Source: Erpobdella octoculata
Taxonomy: Eukaryota; Annelida; Clitellata; Hirudinida; Erpobdellidae
DNA length: 64,000 nucleotides
Assembly (NCBI GenBank): GCA_963978895.1
Contig: OZ022238.1
Location: forward strand, 40,195,634-40,259,633
Reading direction: 5' to 3'
Shown here: positions 36,401 through 47,740 of the stretch, one piece after another
Layout: each line of letters begins with the position of its first letter
Numbering within the stretch: the stretch's first letter is position 1
Program-made: the position numbers and the translations under genes
Notes under the pieces: model-generated
Told to the model about the DNA's origin: nothing
The model's database searches: none
Seen by the model: only the letters and a program-made list of their open reading frames with translations

Positions 36401-37383
36401 ACTTGCAGAGTACCTGACTTTGGTGGATCGAGCAAGCTTTTACCATAACGGAATGGATCTCTGACAAACTGGAATCTTGCCTTCCTTTGTTCTCTTTTCT
36501 TTACCCGCAAACGTTCTGCTCGCAAGAGTGCACTCAATCGTTGCCTCAAGTCATGTCGTAATGCTGAGAGCCCTGGTTTCTCGTTGTCTGGAGCTCTCCT
36601 CCATTGCTGACGAAGTCGTTTTTTTTCCTTTTTGAGTCTAGCAATCTCTCGTTGTCGCCTTGAAATATGAGTTTTTTCGCCTCTGTCCATGAGAACTTTT
36701 TCCTTGGAACCGAACATCTCTAAACACTTGTTGTAAATGGTGTCAGTTAGATTGTTCACTTGAAACATTGGAAGTTCTTTCATCTGCACTTTGAGAAGCT
36801 TGGAAAGTATCTCGTCGAGCTTCGACCAATCCGCTTTGTGAGCAGCAGCGGGGAAGTTAATTCTAGCCCGAGGTTGCCTATTCTCGTCGCTATCAGTATC
36901 GTGGAACCTGTCGGGGCTGTGGTTGGCATCCGGCCCGACTTGGCCCGGCGTTTTACCTGAAGCAATGCTTGCTTCAGTACGATGATCCTGTACAGCTTTA
37001 AGCAGGCAACCCATTTTCGTACGGTGAACCTTCATACCGCGGCTTGTTGCGAAACCTCTACCGCACACACACTCATGAAGTGTTCCCCCATTAGGGTCCG
37101 TTGGAAGAGCAAGGTCGATGGCCGTAGGTCCGATTGTGAGCTCATCATACTCCCCCTCCTTTCGGTTGGAGCTCTGGGGGCATAAATTCGATTTCGTTGT
37201 CGCAGCTAGATGAACGGTGTTTTTTGTATCCCGGCTAAGCTGGGCCAGGATACCCGTAATACTCGTCTTTCCGAGTTGCCACCTGTCTTTCCACGGTGTC
37301 ACCGGTCTTTCCCAGTTGCCACAAGGTCTTTCCCGAGAGTCACCCGGTCTTTCCCGGGGGTCAAATGGCTAACGCCTCAAAAA
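33495..37383 (-). mobile_element. HERO/R2-like retrotransposon, copy 1 (about full length)
   Basis: This minus-strand element of about 3.9 kb has a 3' untranslated part at 33495-33816 and a single long ORF. Its 5' part near 37205-37370 contains five imperfect repeats around GGAAAGAC. Its 3' end abuts TG/ATGT repeats. At its 5' end, ATGTGTGT separates it from the 3' end of copy 2. Where both are present, copies 1 and 2 differ at only two sites that I noticed (33778/37673 and 33873/37768), implying very recent movement or duplication. Confidence 0.85.
33817..37302 (-). CDS. HERO/R2-like ORF: zinc finger, RT, restriction-like endonuclease
   Basis: An open frame of about 1161 codons. Counting from 37302, residues 78-99 form a finger CVCGRGFATSRGMKVHRTKM(G)C. 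The RT spans about 360-650 with APGPNGVPYLVYKK, VWLDLANAYG, MGCSISPILF and the catalytic FMDD (592-595, at 35518-35529). A CCHC knuckle CQLCGQSQSLIHILSSC lies at 929-945. A restriction-like endonuclease follows with RPD at 1039-1041, E1056 in LLIELTVPWE and KLERYRE. This order is that of the R2/HERO group, which nicks DNA with the C-terminal nuclease and copies its RNA at the nick. The RT motifs look most like HERO. The codon at 37302 is GTG; the first in-frame ATG I see is inside the finger (residue 90). No stop or frameshift: potentially active. Confidence 0.85.
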   Translation of the reverse strand: MTPWKDRWQLGKTSITGILAQLSRDTKNTVHLAATTKSNLCPQSSNRKEGEYDELTIGPTAIDLALPTDPNGGTLHECVCGRGFATSRGMKVHRTKMGCLLKAVQDHRTEASIASGKTPGQVGPDANHSPDRFHDTDSDENRQPRARINFPAAAHKADWSKLDEILSKLLKVQMKELPMFQVNNLTDTIYNKCLEMFGSKEKVLMDRGEKTHISRRQREIARLKKEKKRLRQQWRRAPDNEKPGLSALRHDLRQRLSALLRAERLRVKKREQRKARFQFVRDPFRYGKSLLDPPKSGTLQVSKEQLDHHFRAAFIDPLGDKELAERSDLPEIPLPKVAFNEGVISIFDISQFLRKTRNRSAPGPNGVPYLVYKKCPGVLKVLQSLLKSAWTSGSVDKEWQKAEGIFIPKEKVSVDINQFRPISLLNVEGKIFFAVLAKRLTSYLTQNDYIDKSIQKGGIPGVPGCIEHSTMIWESIKRAKQNRLSLHVVWLDLANAYGAVRHQLIWRALTMHHVPKFVMDILRQYFQDFHLRLSTKTCSTDWFRLQVGIAMGCSISPILFVLAMQLLLNSVGARVEDVYVGRGIFMPPLRAFMDDTTISLNKCISMRRTLDVFSDLLKWCGMSFKASKSRSLSLRRGKIDEYTVFSVDGNKIPTVSDEPVKSLGRWYCKSLNDVDQGASILRMATVSMESINAAPLQSRFKVWILQFVLVPRLLWPLTVYEIGLQVVEKLERKIARFTRQWLGLPPGLTSVALYGKTAKLRLPLRSFVEDFKISKLRTQMMLDNSTDQRVAEVKPTLISGTKWNARVEMENATVSLQWTERTGAVQLGRHGVGWNHHLWWSKANAQERSDLIVQDRKQAIESERVVKSAQLSQQGDWTRWEETVQRSLSWEDIWRYAPVRLSFLIRSMYDQLPTASNLKKWKLIENDECQLCGQSQSLIHILSSCSYSLSHGRYTWRHNLVLQKLLGFVKEACRKANSMEVKPRRRIYFLREGLPQLNRPKRTLTEGENVFHAANDWRVSADLKTEKCFPVSIKESGKRPDIVVFSSLAKTFLLIELTVPWESNMEASNIMKLERYRELMLDLEANGSRAELFAVEVGARGLVGKSLLKLLRALGMSNRERTRAIKQISEAAESASFWIWSQREKKEDFPNLEAALSAPQE

Positions 37384-37389
37384 TGTGTG

Positions 37390-40047
37390 TTCACTCCTGA
37401 AGAGCTTTTCTGTGGAGGTCATCAGAAGAAAACCCCCCCTCGAGCAAACGTTTCGGCTCTTTAATTTCTTGACGTTCTAAGGGGGGCGAGCCACGTTCGA
37501 CGGACGAACGTCCTCCGGCAGAAAATGTTTTTGTTCTTTTCCGACATCGAATTTCTATCATTCCTTGCATCGTGGCAGATATTTGTCATGCAAATAAACT
37601 CGCGACTTTAGAGAAATTCAGACTATTCATGTGAGAAAACCTTAGACGACATAACGGCTTCGCTTTCGTAGCAGTACTTAATATCGCCACGTAAACAAAG
37701 ACGAAGCAATTCTATTCTTGCGGAGCGGAGAGAGCGGCTTCTAAATTTGGAAAATCTTCTTTTTTCTTTCTTTGAGACCAAATCCAGAATGAAGCCGATT
37801 CTGCTGCTTCAGAAATCTGTTTAATTGCACGGGTCCGCTCTCTGTTAGACATTCCCAGGGCCCGCAGCAACTTTAGCAAAGATTTACCAACCAAACCGCG
37901 TGCTCCGACTTCAACAGCAAAAAGCTCAGCTCTTGAGCCATTTGCTTCCAAATCCAACATCAATTCTCTGTATCTTTCTAGTTTCATGATGTTACTGGCC
38001 TCCATGTTGCTTTCCCAAGGCACTGTCAACTCGATGAGAAGAAATGTCTTGGCCAGACTCGAAAAAACAACTATGTCTGGCCTTTTTCCACTTTCCTTTA
38101 TTGAAACTGGGAAGCACTTTTCCGTTTTCAGATCGGCAGAGACCCTCCAGTCGTTCGCCGCATGGAAAACATTCTCTCCTTCCGTGAGGGTTCTTTTTGG
38201 GCGATTTAGCTGCGGCAATCCCTCTCTCAAAAAATAAATCCTCCTCCTAGGTTTCACCTCCATTGAGTTGGCTTTTCGGCAGGCCTCTTTTACAAATCCC
38301 AGCAGCTTTTGGAGAACAAGGTTGTGGCGCCACGTGTATCTACCATGAGAAAGGGAATAGGAGCAGGAGGAAAGAATATGAATCAATGACTGCGACTGAC
38401 CGCAGAGCTGACACTCATCGTTCTCAATTAATTTCCATTTCTTTAAATTGCTGGCTGTTGGCAGCTGATCATACATCGATCTAATGAGGAACGATAGCCG
38501 CACTGGAGCATAGCGCCATATATCTTCCCATGACAGAGACCGCTGAACTGTCTCTTCCCATCTGGTCCAGTCGCCTTGCTGTGACAATTGTGCGCTCTTC
38601 ACAACTCTCTCGCTTTCTATCGCTTGCTTTCTGTCCTGAACAATCAAGTCTGATCTTTCCTGAGCGTTTGCCTTGGACCACCAGAGATGGTGGTTCCATC
38701 CAACACCATGCCGCCCCAACTGAACTGCTCCGGTCCTTTCAGTCCACTGGAGAGAAACCGTGGCATTCTCCATTTCAACCCTAGCATTCCATTTGGTTCC
38801 TGAGATTAGAGTTGGTTTTACCTCAGCGACTCTCTGATCCGTTGAATTATCGAGCATCATCTGAGTTCTCAGTTTGCTGATCTTGAAATCTTCAACAAAA
38901 GACCGCAATGGAAGTCTCAGCTTGGCTGTTTTGCCGTAGAGAGCCACAGACGTCAATCCCGGAGGCAGACCCAACCATTGACGAGTAAAACGAGCTATCT
39001 TTCTTTCTAGTTTCTCCACAACTTGCAGACCAATTTCATAGACTGTCAAAGGCCAAAGCAGTCTTGGCACTAAAACAAATTGCAAAATCCACACTTTGAA
39101 CCTGCTCTGAAGCGGAGCAGCATTAATGCTTTCCATGGAGACAGTTGCCATACGGAGAATAGAAGCACCCTGATCAACGTCATTCAGGGATTTACAATAC
39201 CATCTCCCGAGACTTTTCACTGGTTCGTCGCTCACTGTTGGAATCTTGTTACCATCAACAGAGAAAACGGTGTATTCGTCAATTTTACCGCGACGCAGGG
39301 AGAGACTTCTCGATTTAGATGCTTTAAAACTCATTCCGCACCATTTGAGTAGATCGCTGAAGACATCAAGTGTCCGTCTCATTGAAATACACTTATTCAA
39401 ACTAATTGTCGTGTCGTCCATGAAAGCTCTCAGAGGTGGCATGAAAATACCTCGGCCGACATAAACATCTTCTACCCTTGCACCAACTGAATTCAGAAGT
39501 AGTTGCATTGCTAGCACGAATAATATGGGAGAAATAGAGCACCCCATGGCGATACCGACCTGAAGACGAAACCAATCGGTTGAACACGTCTTTGTCGATA
39601 ATCTCAGGTGAAAATCTTGAAAATACTGTCGTAGAATATCCATAACGAACTTTGGAACATGGTGCATCGTCAAAGCTCTCCAAATCAGCTGGTGACGAAC
39701 CGCTCCATAAGCATTTGCAAGATCAAGCCAAACGACGTGCAAACTGAGTCGATTCTGTTTTGCTCTTTTTATAGACTCCCAGATCATGGTAGAATGTTCA
39801 ATGCAACCAGGAACACCAGGGATTCCTCCTTTCTGAATTGACTTGTCTATGTAGTCGTTTTGTGTTAGATAGCTCGTCAACCTCTTGGCAAGCACAGCAA
39901 AAAATATTTTTCCTTCAACATTGAGAAGAGAAATTGGTCTGAACTGATTGATGTCGACTGAAACTTTCTCCTTTGGTATAAAAATGCCTTCAGCTTTTTG
40001 CCACTCTTTATCAACAGACCCGGAAGTCCAAGCAGACTTGAGCAATG
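37390..40047 (-). mobile_element. HERO/R2-like retrotransposon, copy 2 (5'-truncated)
   Basis: The same element as copy 1, offset by 3895 bp. It is cut at 40047, where the sequence switches within the word AGCAATGA to ATGT repeats. Its 3' end is joined to copy 1 through ATGTGTGT. Order of events inferred: copy 2 entered the ATGT array and was truncated, then copy 1 inserted at the TG-rich border of copy 2. Confidence 0.85.
37712..40045 (-). pseudogene. Truncated HERO/R2-like ORF
   Basis: 777 codons corresponding to residues 385-1161 of the copy 1 protein. The frame is open throughout and lacks the zinc finger, N-terminal basic region and the first RT motif. It keeps FMDD, the CCHC knuckle and the nuclease. 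One replacement relative to copy 1 was noticed (Arg to Lys at residue 1143). It lacks a promoter and 5' region, so it is dead by truncation. Confidence 0.85.
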
Positions 40048-40231
40048 AATGTATGTATGTATGTATGTATGTATGTATGTATGTATGTATGTATGTATGT
40101 ATGTATGTATGTATGAATGTATGTATGTATGTATGTATGTATGTATGTATGTATGTATGTATGTATGTATGTATGTATGTATGTATGTATGTATGTATGT
40201 ATGTATGTATGTATGTATGTATGTATGTATG

Positions 40232-40265
<34 letters not shown>

Positions 40266-40324
40266 TGTATGTATGTATGTATGTATGTATGTATGTATGT
40301 ATGTATGTATGTATGTATGTATGT
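40048..40324 (+). repeat. (ATGT)n microsatellite
   Basis: About 69 units with rare variants. Left border is the truncated HERO-like copy; right border is the CAGTGTTGTTTCAGTTAGGG end of a probable hAT element. Confidence 0.95.
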
Positions 40325-41525
40325 CAGTGTTGTTTCAGTTAGGGTTTTTCAGTTAGAGTATCAGTTAAAGTTAGCCAATTTAATATTTTTTAGTTAGTAT
40401 TACAGTTAAAGTTAATTTTATTAATTTTTTCCAGTTAATATTAGAGTTAATATTTTTTCTGTTACTATTACAGTTAGTATAACAGTTATTAATATAACCC
40501 AGTACTGATAAACATATTACTAAGCAAACGCTGTTTCAGTCTCACTTCTTGTACATCTGAATTCCATTCTTTTCTATTGCTAATAAAAGCAGGCAAAGTA
40601 GTCTGTGCGCTATTCTGGTTAACCGTGTTTCCTGTATCGTTTTCGACTAGTTTGCGCTTGGCCTTTAGCTTTTTGCGATTTGTCTCCAAAACCTCGTTCT
40701 TTTGCCACTTCATTATGTCTATGACTTTGATGATTTATCTTTTAACAGAGCTCCGCAAGTTTCGACCACGTGAGCTTCCGAATCTTTTTCTCCCACACGT
40801 TGCAACGGCTTTTATCAGTAGAGGGTTCGTAACTTAAATAATACCAAACTCCATTTTCTTGTTTTTGGCCAGAACTTATTTTTACACATTTTAATTTAAC
40901 TTGACTTCTCTGTCTGTCGATCTGTAGTCAAAATTTGCAATCGATTTTAAACTAACTTCTCGATGAGCTAGGGACTTTAAAATGTAAACATATCTCCAAA
41001 CTGATTAACAATGCATTCTATCAAATGTTCGGATCGATTGGACAAAATTTAATTAAATAATTAATTGTGATATTTTCGTCGAACTATTTATTGTCTATGC
41101 TAATATACTCGTTGTTTATGTAACAGAATGTGGCCTACACAATCGATTATATAAAAGTGTGTTTTTAAAATACTTTGTTTTTTGATTCACTTGTTAACAT
41201 TGTTTATACGTCGTTAAATGCAAATAAAGCGATGAAAAAGAAAATCATAGTAAAGATAAAAGACACGAGTGGGTCCGGTTATTAAATATAAACAAAGAAA
41301 TAAAATTTTGGCGCATTTCAGCATTCGATTTTCCGAAAACATTTTTTTTTCAGTTTGTATTACAGTTACTACTTTTTTTTACTATTAGTATTACAATTAA
41401 AGTTAACATTATTTTCAGTTAAAGTTTCAGTTAGTACTTAACTTAAATCTCTTTTTTCAGATTTTAGACCAAATTCAGTTAAAGTTACGCTTAACTGAAA
41501 CAAAAAAGTTAGCGATCGCAAGCAC
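40325..41525 (-). mobile_element. Probable hAT-type element with CAGTTA subterminal repeats
   Basis: The left end CAGTGTTGTTTCAGTT and a right end around AACTGAAACAAAAAAGTTAGC are inverted relatives. Both subterminal zones (40325-40495 and 41340-41500) are full of CAGTTA/TAACTG words. A minus-strand frame at 40489-40713 (MKWQKNEVLETNRKKLKAKR ... LLSNMFISTGL) could be a transposase remnant, but I do not recognise it firmly. A target duplication was not identified. Confidence 0.45.
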
Positions 41526-42189
41526 CATACAAAAAAGAAGAAACAGGTGCGAGATGGAACAAAAATAGTAAATAAGAAATTCTTCAAGATGGAAGAATGA
41601 TGATGATGATGATCGATATTGCCAAAGACATTATAACATGATAATGTTTTTTGAATGCTACTTGCTTGGCAGCAACATCTTTGTTAAAGAAAATGAATGT
41701 AGATATCTATCCATACTATACAACAATAACCTATACCGCGGTTTAACAATTCCAAGGTTCAGGTATTGTGTGAGACAAATGAATTTTTATTAAGTTTCAC
41801 CCACAGGAATACAATTTTCTATAAATCAAAATGAATACAGAATAAATGAAACATAGAGGAATGTTACGAAATAACAATTGAACCGTTAAAAACTTCGTTT
41901 TTAACAAATCCTCTAGTATATTTTGTAATTCGAATCGGCAGCTTATTTTTTTTGCAAATCATTTTTTGATAGTAATAAGTTTATAAAAAAGAAAAACATT
42001 GACCACAGTCTTCTAAATACTTAAAATGTGAAATGTGAAGTGTGTGAGGATTGAAAATATAAGAAACTTTCGAATCAATGAGAGACTTTCATGTATCAGC
42101 TGATAGGTAAACAAGAAGCAAGTTCAGGAATCATTTCCTAACGTGGAGATAGCTCTCTGCATTTTTCTGGTGCTAATGGTCAGCAACAT
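41526..42189. other. No gene recognised
   Basis: AT-rich sequence with a short (GAT)n run at 41596-41615 and nothing else I can assign. Confidence 0.5.
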
Positions 42190-42355
42190 GGATGAAACTG
42201 ATAAAGAACAGATTTCGCGCATCAATTTGCAATGATAGACTCTCTCGTCTTGCTCTGATGAACATAGAAGCAGACATTCTACTTGAGGTCAACTTCGAGG
42301 ACCCAGTTGCTATATTTGCTACAAAGAAGGCGCGAAAAGTTTTAATACTTTGAAA
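42190..42355 (+). pseudogene. hAT transposase C-terminal fragment
   Basis: Translation gives RLALMNIEADILLEVNFED then AIFATKKARKV, matching the end of hAT dimerisation domains (DRLS.LALM.IE.DI...INFEDLI..FA..KARK). Two stops just upstream mark decay. A GGCCCC-rich block at 42471-42492 may belong to its end. Confidence 0.55.
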
Positions 42356-44392
42356 AGATTCTACGTTCCTTTATTTTGTAATTGCATTCACTGTACTTAA
42401 TCTACTGTAATATGACATACCAACATCAGAAAGTTAATTTATAACCGCATGTGGTTTTTTGGTTGTTAGAGGCCCCTTACTGGTGGGGGCCCATACGTAG
42501 TGGCACACCATGACCATGCCTAAAGCCAGACGTGCCCTTCGAGTTTCATCGTTATTGCAGAAAACAGAGATTTCTTACTTACATAAATCAGAAAAAGAAA
42601 TTAAAGCGTAGATGCTTGAGTTAAAAAATGCAATTTGAGAGATGCAGAGAGACAATGAAGAAATCTAAAAAAAAATCATGGCCTCTAAACCCCCCTCCCG
42701 GCAACGCTGGATAACCCTGCCAGTGATATTAAAAAATCCGTCATTTTTGACGGGCTCAGGCTATCTGTAGCGACATAATAATTTTTTAATATTATTGTAT
42801 TGACAAATTTTTGCCTTAAAAATATTGGTGATACCGAGTCAATACTTTTTAATAAAAGTATTGACGATACTATTTCCAAAAAGACAAATATGATAAGTAA
42901 TGGTATTTGGCCAACACCATTATTAACAACCCTTTTAACGCCATATAACAATACAACTGTTATTTAGCGACACAACTTATCAAATCTAAAGTTTTGTTCG
43001 AAAGCGAGAACATTAGCAGCTAGGTATTGTATTCGTGGGCCCATATACAACACAACCAGATGCAGCCATTTACCTGCCCACTATTACGGATGCTAGTGAC
43101 GCCGGCGGGATTCGAACCTCCGACTAGAATAAACAAAGAAAAAACTAAAAACTTGCTTTTGTTTATATTTGCATTAAAAAATAATGTATTGCACAAAATC
43201 GAATGTTGACAATTGAGATTAAAAGAAATTAAATAAAAATAAATCGATATAGATTTTTTTTTTAAAGTTTCAGTTCTACTTTAGAAAAACACTACAACAG
43301 GTTGAACACTCATTATAAACCATTTAAAAAATTTACAACTGCAATAAATAAATTATAATTGAAATGAGTAATATTACAATTTCCAATTTCAGCTTTCAAA
43401 AACATTCAAAGAAAGGCTGAACCGTTACGCTCATTGCCGAATCGCCCACCGCCAGTTTTAAGAACAAACTTGCCTGGCTAAAAACAAACTTCAGTATTTT
43501 CATAAGAGTCTTCAGCATGACAATGAAAAGTGAAGTGTAACAACGCCCGCTATACTAAAACACAGTTAAGCCACTAAAAGTCGTTAAGTTGGCGCGAACG
43601 GTGTTTAGTGCACTTCTTGATTTTTTAGAGCTTTATAATGAATTATTCGAAAACATTTTATGAGATAAAATAATACAGTAATATTGTAGCACAACATGGC
43701 AAACGCGGGTAATTTAAAAATTATCTTGCAATTTTTTTATGATAAAATTTTTAGAGATAAAACTTCTAATTGATGTACAGGAAACTTCAGAAAAGGCATG
43801 ATAATGCCAACTCTGATAACTCAATTAAAAGGCATTTTGGAACAATACCCTGACGACGGACAAATACTAAAGGTTGAATAATAACATTTTTTAATTTGTT
43901 AGAAAACTACGACTCTGGCATATACGATTTTATGAAATAAGCAGTGAAATGTAATAAAACTAGAATGCAAAAGTAGGTGGGTTGATATGGGAGCTGTTTT
44001 TTGTGGATTGATTGTGAAAGTCACGCAAATGTGGTCCATGGGTCTATTTTTAGTGACCCAACCTAGCCCACCAACGAACATATCCAACCCATTAAATCAT
44101 TTTATCCCACCGCAAGATGAAAATTCTTGACCCAACCTAACTTAACGCGATAACACTAATAACAACAAAGACTTTGAAAACATGTCTATTAACATATTAA
44201 AGTAATGTTAGGACCGTATAATACGTTAAAAGTGGCTCAAAATACATTCATCCCATGTTCTAATAAGTTCTTCTGATTCAACTATATCTGTAGAGAAAGG
44301 TTATGGCAAAATTTAAGTTTAAGCCAATCACCAATCCAACCTAGCTCACAGCAAGTTGATAATTTTTATCCATTTCAACCCCGACCCAGGGC
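42356..44392. other. No gene; a B-box-like word and GGGTTGGG-type repeats
   Basis: On the minus strand at 43093-43111 is GGTTCGAATCCCGCC, a perfect-looking tRNA B box, but with no A box or foldable tRNA nearby, so it is probably SINE debris. Around 43975-44160 and 44340-44390 are GGGTTGGGTC-type words (mostly as complements) that recur at 46780-46860, 47575-47680 and 50265-50345. Confidence 0.5.
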
Positions 44393-45900
44393 CGTAGCTA
44401 GCATACCAATTCTGGGGGGGTGTAACAGCCACATTTTACCGACAAAGTTTTTCGTACTTTTTTATTCAAATAACTTATTGATTTTATATATTGTATATTT
44501 AAAAAAACACGTATTAGTTCAAAACATTGCAATATTAAAATAATACAAAAATATTTAATTAATTCGAATGCGTCTTTGTTTTATTATGGACCACTTTTTC
44601 ACCAATTCATCAAGATCGATGTTGTCCAGAAAGTCCTTCTCTGAAGCCAGCAATATCAAGGAGTCCAATCTATCATCCGTCATCGTGGAACGCAAATAAG
44701 TTTTTACAAATTTTAATTTGCTAAACGTTCTTTCATCACTAGCCACAGATACGGGAGCTGACGCCATTAACTTGAAAACTTTGAAAACCCCAGGAAATAT
44801 TTGTCGTTTTTGCCAGGATCGTTTCAAACGATCATTGTTTGCTGGAGTTTCTGATTCACTGAATGTATTCATAAAAATTTCAAGTTCGGCTTGGAATGAA
44901 TAAACATCAGTGATTACTCCATTATTTGGCATCATGAGACACAGTTTTTCAACATCTTTTATGTCAAATGTTTTTGTAGGCTGTTGAAGAATAGAAAATG
45001 GCTCAATGCTAACCCAGGATGCCAGTAAATTTTCATTCATTTTGTGAATAAGCGTGTCCAACATACAATTGAGTTGCTGCGAGTAATATTGGTAGAAATT
45101 CATGTTACAGGCTGTCTCAGGTCTGTCATCAAAACGAGCTGGAATCAGCTTTCGTCTATGGCGAATTTCGTAAATTTGTATTGCATCTATGTCAAAGTTA
45201 CTACATATTATAATCGCAGCATCAATTTCGCTATGCACACCTTTTTCATTAATTCTTATTTGTTCTAGAGATTTTATTGTAGAAGATACTATCATTTTTG
45301 CATCTAAGATGTTCAACTCGATTTTCTGAAGTTCATCAGTGAGAATTTTTGTCTTTGCAATAATCCCTTTAATAAGCATCAGCATTATGATGAAATCAGG
45401 ATTACCAACTTTTTTAAGAATTGCTGCAGCTTGATCTTTGGTTTTTTTGTCAAATACTTGAGAATTTTCTATTCACAAAAGCATTCAATAATTGAGTCCA
45501 TGCTAATCCAAAACACTTGTATGGATTCGGAACGGGCTGACCATCTCGTTTTTGAAAGATTGCGTAGTTTCAAAGATTGCGTAGTTTCAAAGATTGCGTA
45601 GTTTTAAAGATTGCGTAGTTTCAAAGATTGCGTAGTTTCAAAGAATGTTCGACCTTCTGAAGCTTGGAATTAAGAAAACTGAATCTTTTCGTGCTTGAAG
45701 AAAAGAATGTATAACACATTTCGAGAATATCAAAGACATTTGAAGCCATTCTATTTCTTTTAACCGCATGTTCAACAAACTTGTTTGTACGATGAGCCTG
45801 ACAAGGAATGTAAGGTATAAACCGACCAAGTTTTTCCGAAATTTGTGCATGAACACCTTTTAGGTTGCTTGACATAGAACTTAACTTTAAATCGTTTCAC
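44393..45900 (-). pseudogene. hAT (ZMYM1-like) transposase relic
   Basis: Starts at a hAT-type end CAGGGCCGTAGCTAGC (44396). The minus-strand frame 44555-45385 ends with SVASDERTFSKLKFVKTYLR, STMTDDRLDSLILLASEKD, a clear dimerisation domain. Upstream it has ETACNMNFYQYYSQQLNCML. A separate frame at 45621-45875 (GRFIPYIPCQAHRTNKFVEH) corresponds to the CQAHR.N..VEH block earlier in such transposases. Frames are broken between, and a 17-bp tandem repeat lies there. The N-terminal part is missing. Confidence 0.75.
45557..45641. repeat. 17-bp tandem repeat (5 units)
   Basis: Five units of AGATTGCGTAGTTTCAA, one with a T change, lie between the two frames of the hAT relic. A local replication-slippage expansion in dead coding sequence. 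Confidence 0.9.
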
Positions 45901-47740
45901 ACTTGGAGGTGGCATGCTGGGTCGAATTTCTAAATTGATTAAAATATCTGATTTAAACCAAGTCTTGATTTTGCAAAACGTCTTAGAAACATTTGATAAA
46001 CAGCTTTTGAATGAGTAGTTTTATTTAAATCATATTCATAATTGCATTTAAAAAACAAAGTATTTTTAATTATGCACACATTGCCAAAAAAGTTAAGTAA
46101 AATTGAGAAGTAGTTATTTTAGCGAAAATACCGAGTAAGACATTGCTACTGAAAATATAACTGAAGCTTATGATCTTAAATGAATTGAATTAAAGATTAG
46201 AAAGCGTTTAAGAAAGCTTTGGAATTAAATTTATTATAATAGATATAAAAGCCACATTGTATATAAAATGAAATAGAAAGAGAAAAATAAAATATACAAA
46301 ATAAGTTAAGGATTTAAAATAAAATATATGGAGTGATATAAAATAAATATAAAAATCTAACCGATATTTGATGAAAATTCCGATATAACTTATATAACTT
46401 GATCTCTGTCGACAAGAACTTCTAATATCTAACACACTAGGACACAAAGGATAAAGTTTTCGCGGATTTTCTGACCTCATCGACCATATATACGAAACAT
46501 ACATGCATCACTTAGTTTCGAACTTCCCGCTATCCTCCCAAGGCCTAGCTGTATCAGGACTTTCCCTATGTGCATGTGTGCTGGTGAGCGTTTTCGTTTC
46601 TTAGTATAGCCCTGGACTTCTTATTAGCAACTCCATTGTTTAACCTGGTCAGCATTTTCCAATGTGTTTGTGTGCTGTTGTGCGCTCTTGTCCTGCTGCG
46701 TTACCGACAATATATTTCTATTTCAACTGAGAATCCTAAGTTTTACCGGCAATATATTTTTATCTCAACTGAACACCCTACCATACCCCCCCGTCCCGAC
46801 GGGCCTGCCCCGACCCAGCGCAACCTAATCCAACCCATGGAATAACCCAACCCATAGACATTTTTGATTTACCGTGTCTGACACCTTCAATTAATTTAAT
46901 TTATTTTTATGAATTGTTATTTTTCTTTTAGTCAAATATTATCAAATATAATTCAATTACATGAAACAGATTTAGCAGGCGTCACCTAAAATTGATAGCT
47001 AAAACCATATATATAGAATAAGTATATCGGCCCGCCTGTTGTTTAGGAAGGCTTTTAGCTAGGCAGCCTAGTAGACCGGAGATCCAAAACGAAGAACTGA
47101 GAGTTACAACCAAATAGTAACTTAATCAAATATTTTTTAATGGAAAAAATTTTTTTTTATGTACAAAATAAATTTTTAACTTTATAAAAATTAACAAATT
47201 TTTTTTATAAAAATTTCAGTTGACATTGAATTTTAGTTGCGTAGTCTCTAGTTCGATGGTCTATTTATGTAAATTTAACGTCGCCTGTGTTATCGGTAAA
47301 TTAGAATTGTATATTTTTTATGTCGGATATCGCGTTAAATTAAAATAAAGTTCATATCAACTACTTTTAGCTATAAGAAATCGACGTTTCTGTTTCTTAC
47401 AAACCGGAGTTTAGTCTAGTCTCCGCTGTCGTACCAAAAATAGATTAATACAAATAATGAATATTCATGAAACCAAAAAGACTCTAAATCGTTTTTCGGA
47501 GGCCATCTTGGCATCTAACTCAAAACCTGCTCATCTCCGATATATTTATTCTATATATATATGGCTAAAACCGAGCTGTCCATGGGTTGGGTTGATCCAT
47601 GGGTTGGATTGTGATGAGTTGGGTTGGGTCGAAAATTTTCAACTTGAGGTGGTTGGGTTGGGTTGGGTCAGCTTGAAAATTTGTAAAAAAAATGGGAATA
47701 TAAATTTGCTTAACATTTTTTTTTAGTTTAAGAAATATAT
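45901..47740. other. No gene recognised
   Basis: AT-rich DNA with a small duplicated word (CGACAATATATTTCTAT / CGGCAATATATTTTTAT at about 46703 and 46747) and GGGTTGGGTT-type repeats at 46780-46860 and 47575-47680. No convincing coding region. Confidence 0.5.

Noticed and set aside
34091..37185. Several + strand frames of 60-110 codons across the HERO-like copies
   Set aside because: Antisense shadows of the retrotransposon ORF, duplicated in both copies.
43093..43111. tRNA gene on the minus strand
   Set aside because: Only a B-box word is present; no A box and no cloverleaf can be drawn.
45557..45641. CRISPR-like array
   Set aside because: 17-bp units are directly adjacent with no spacers, in animal DNA.
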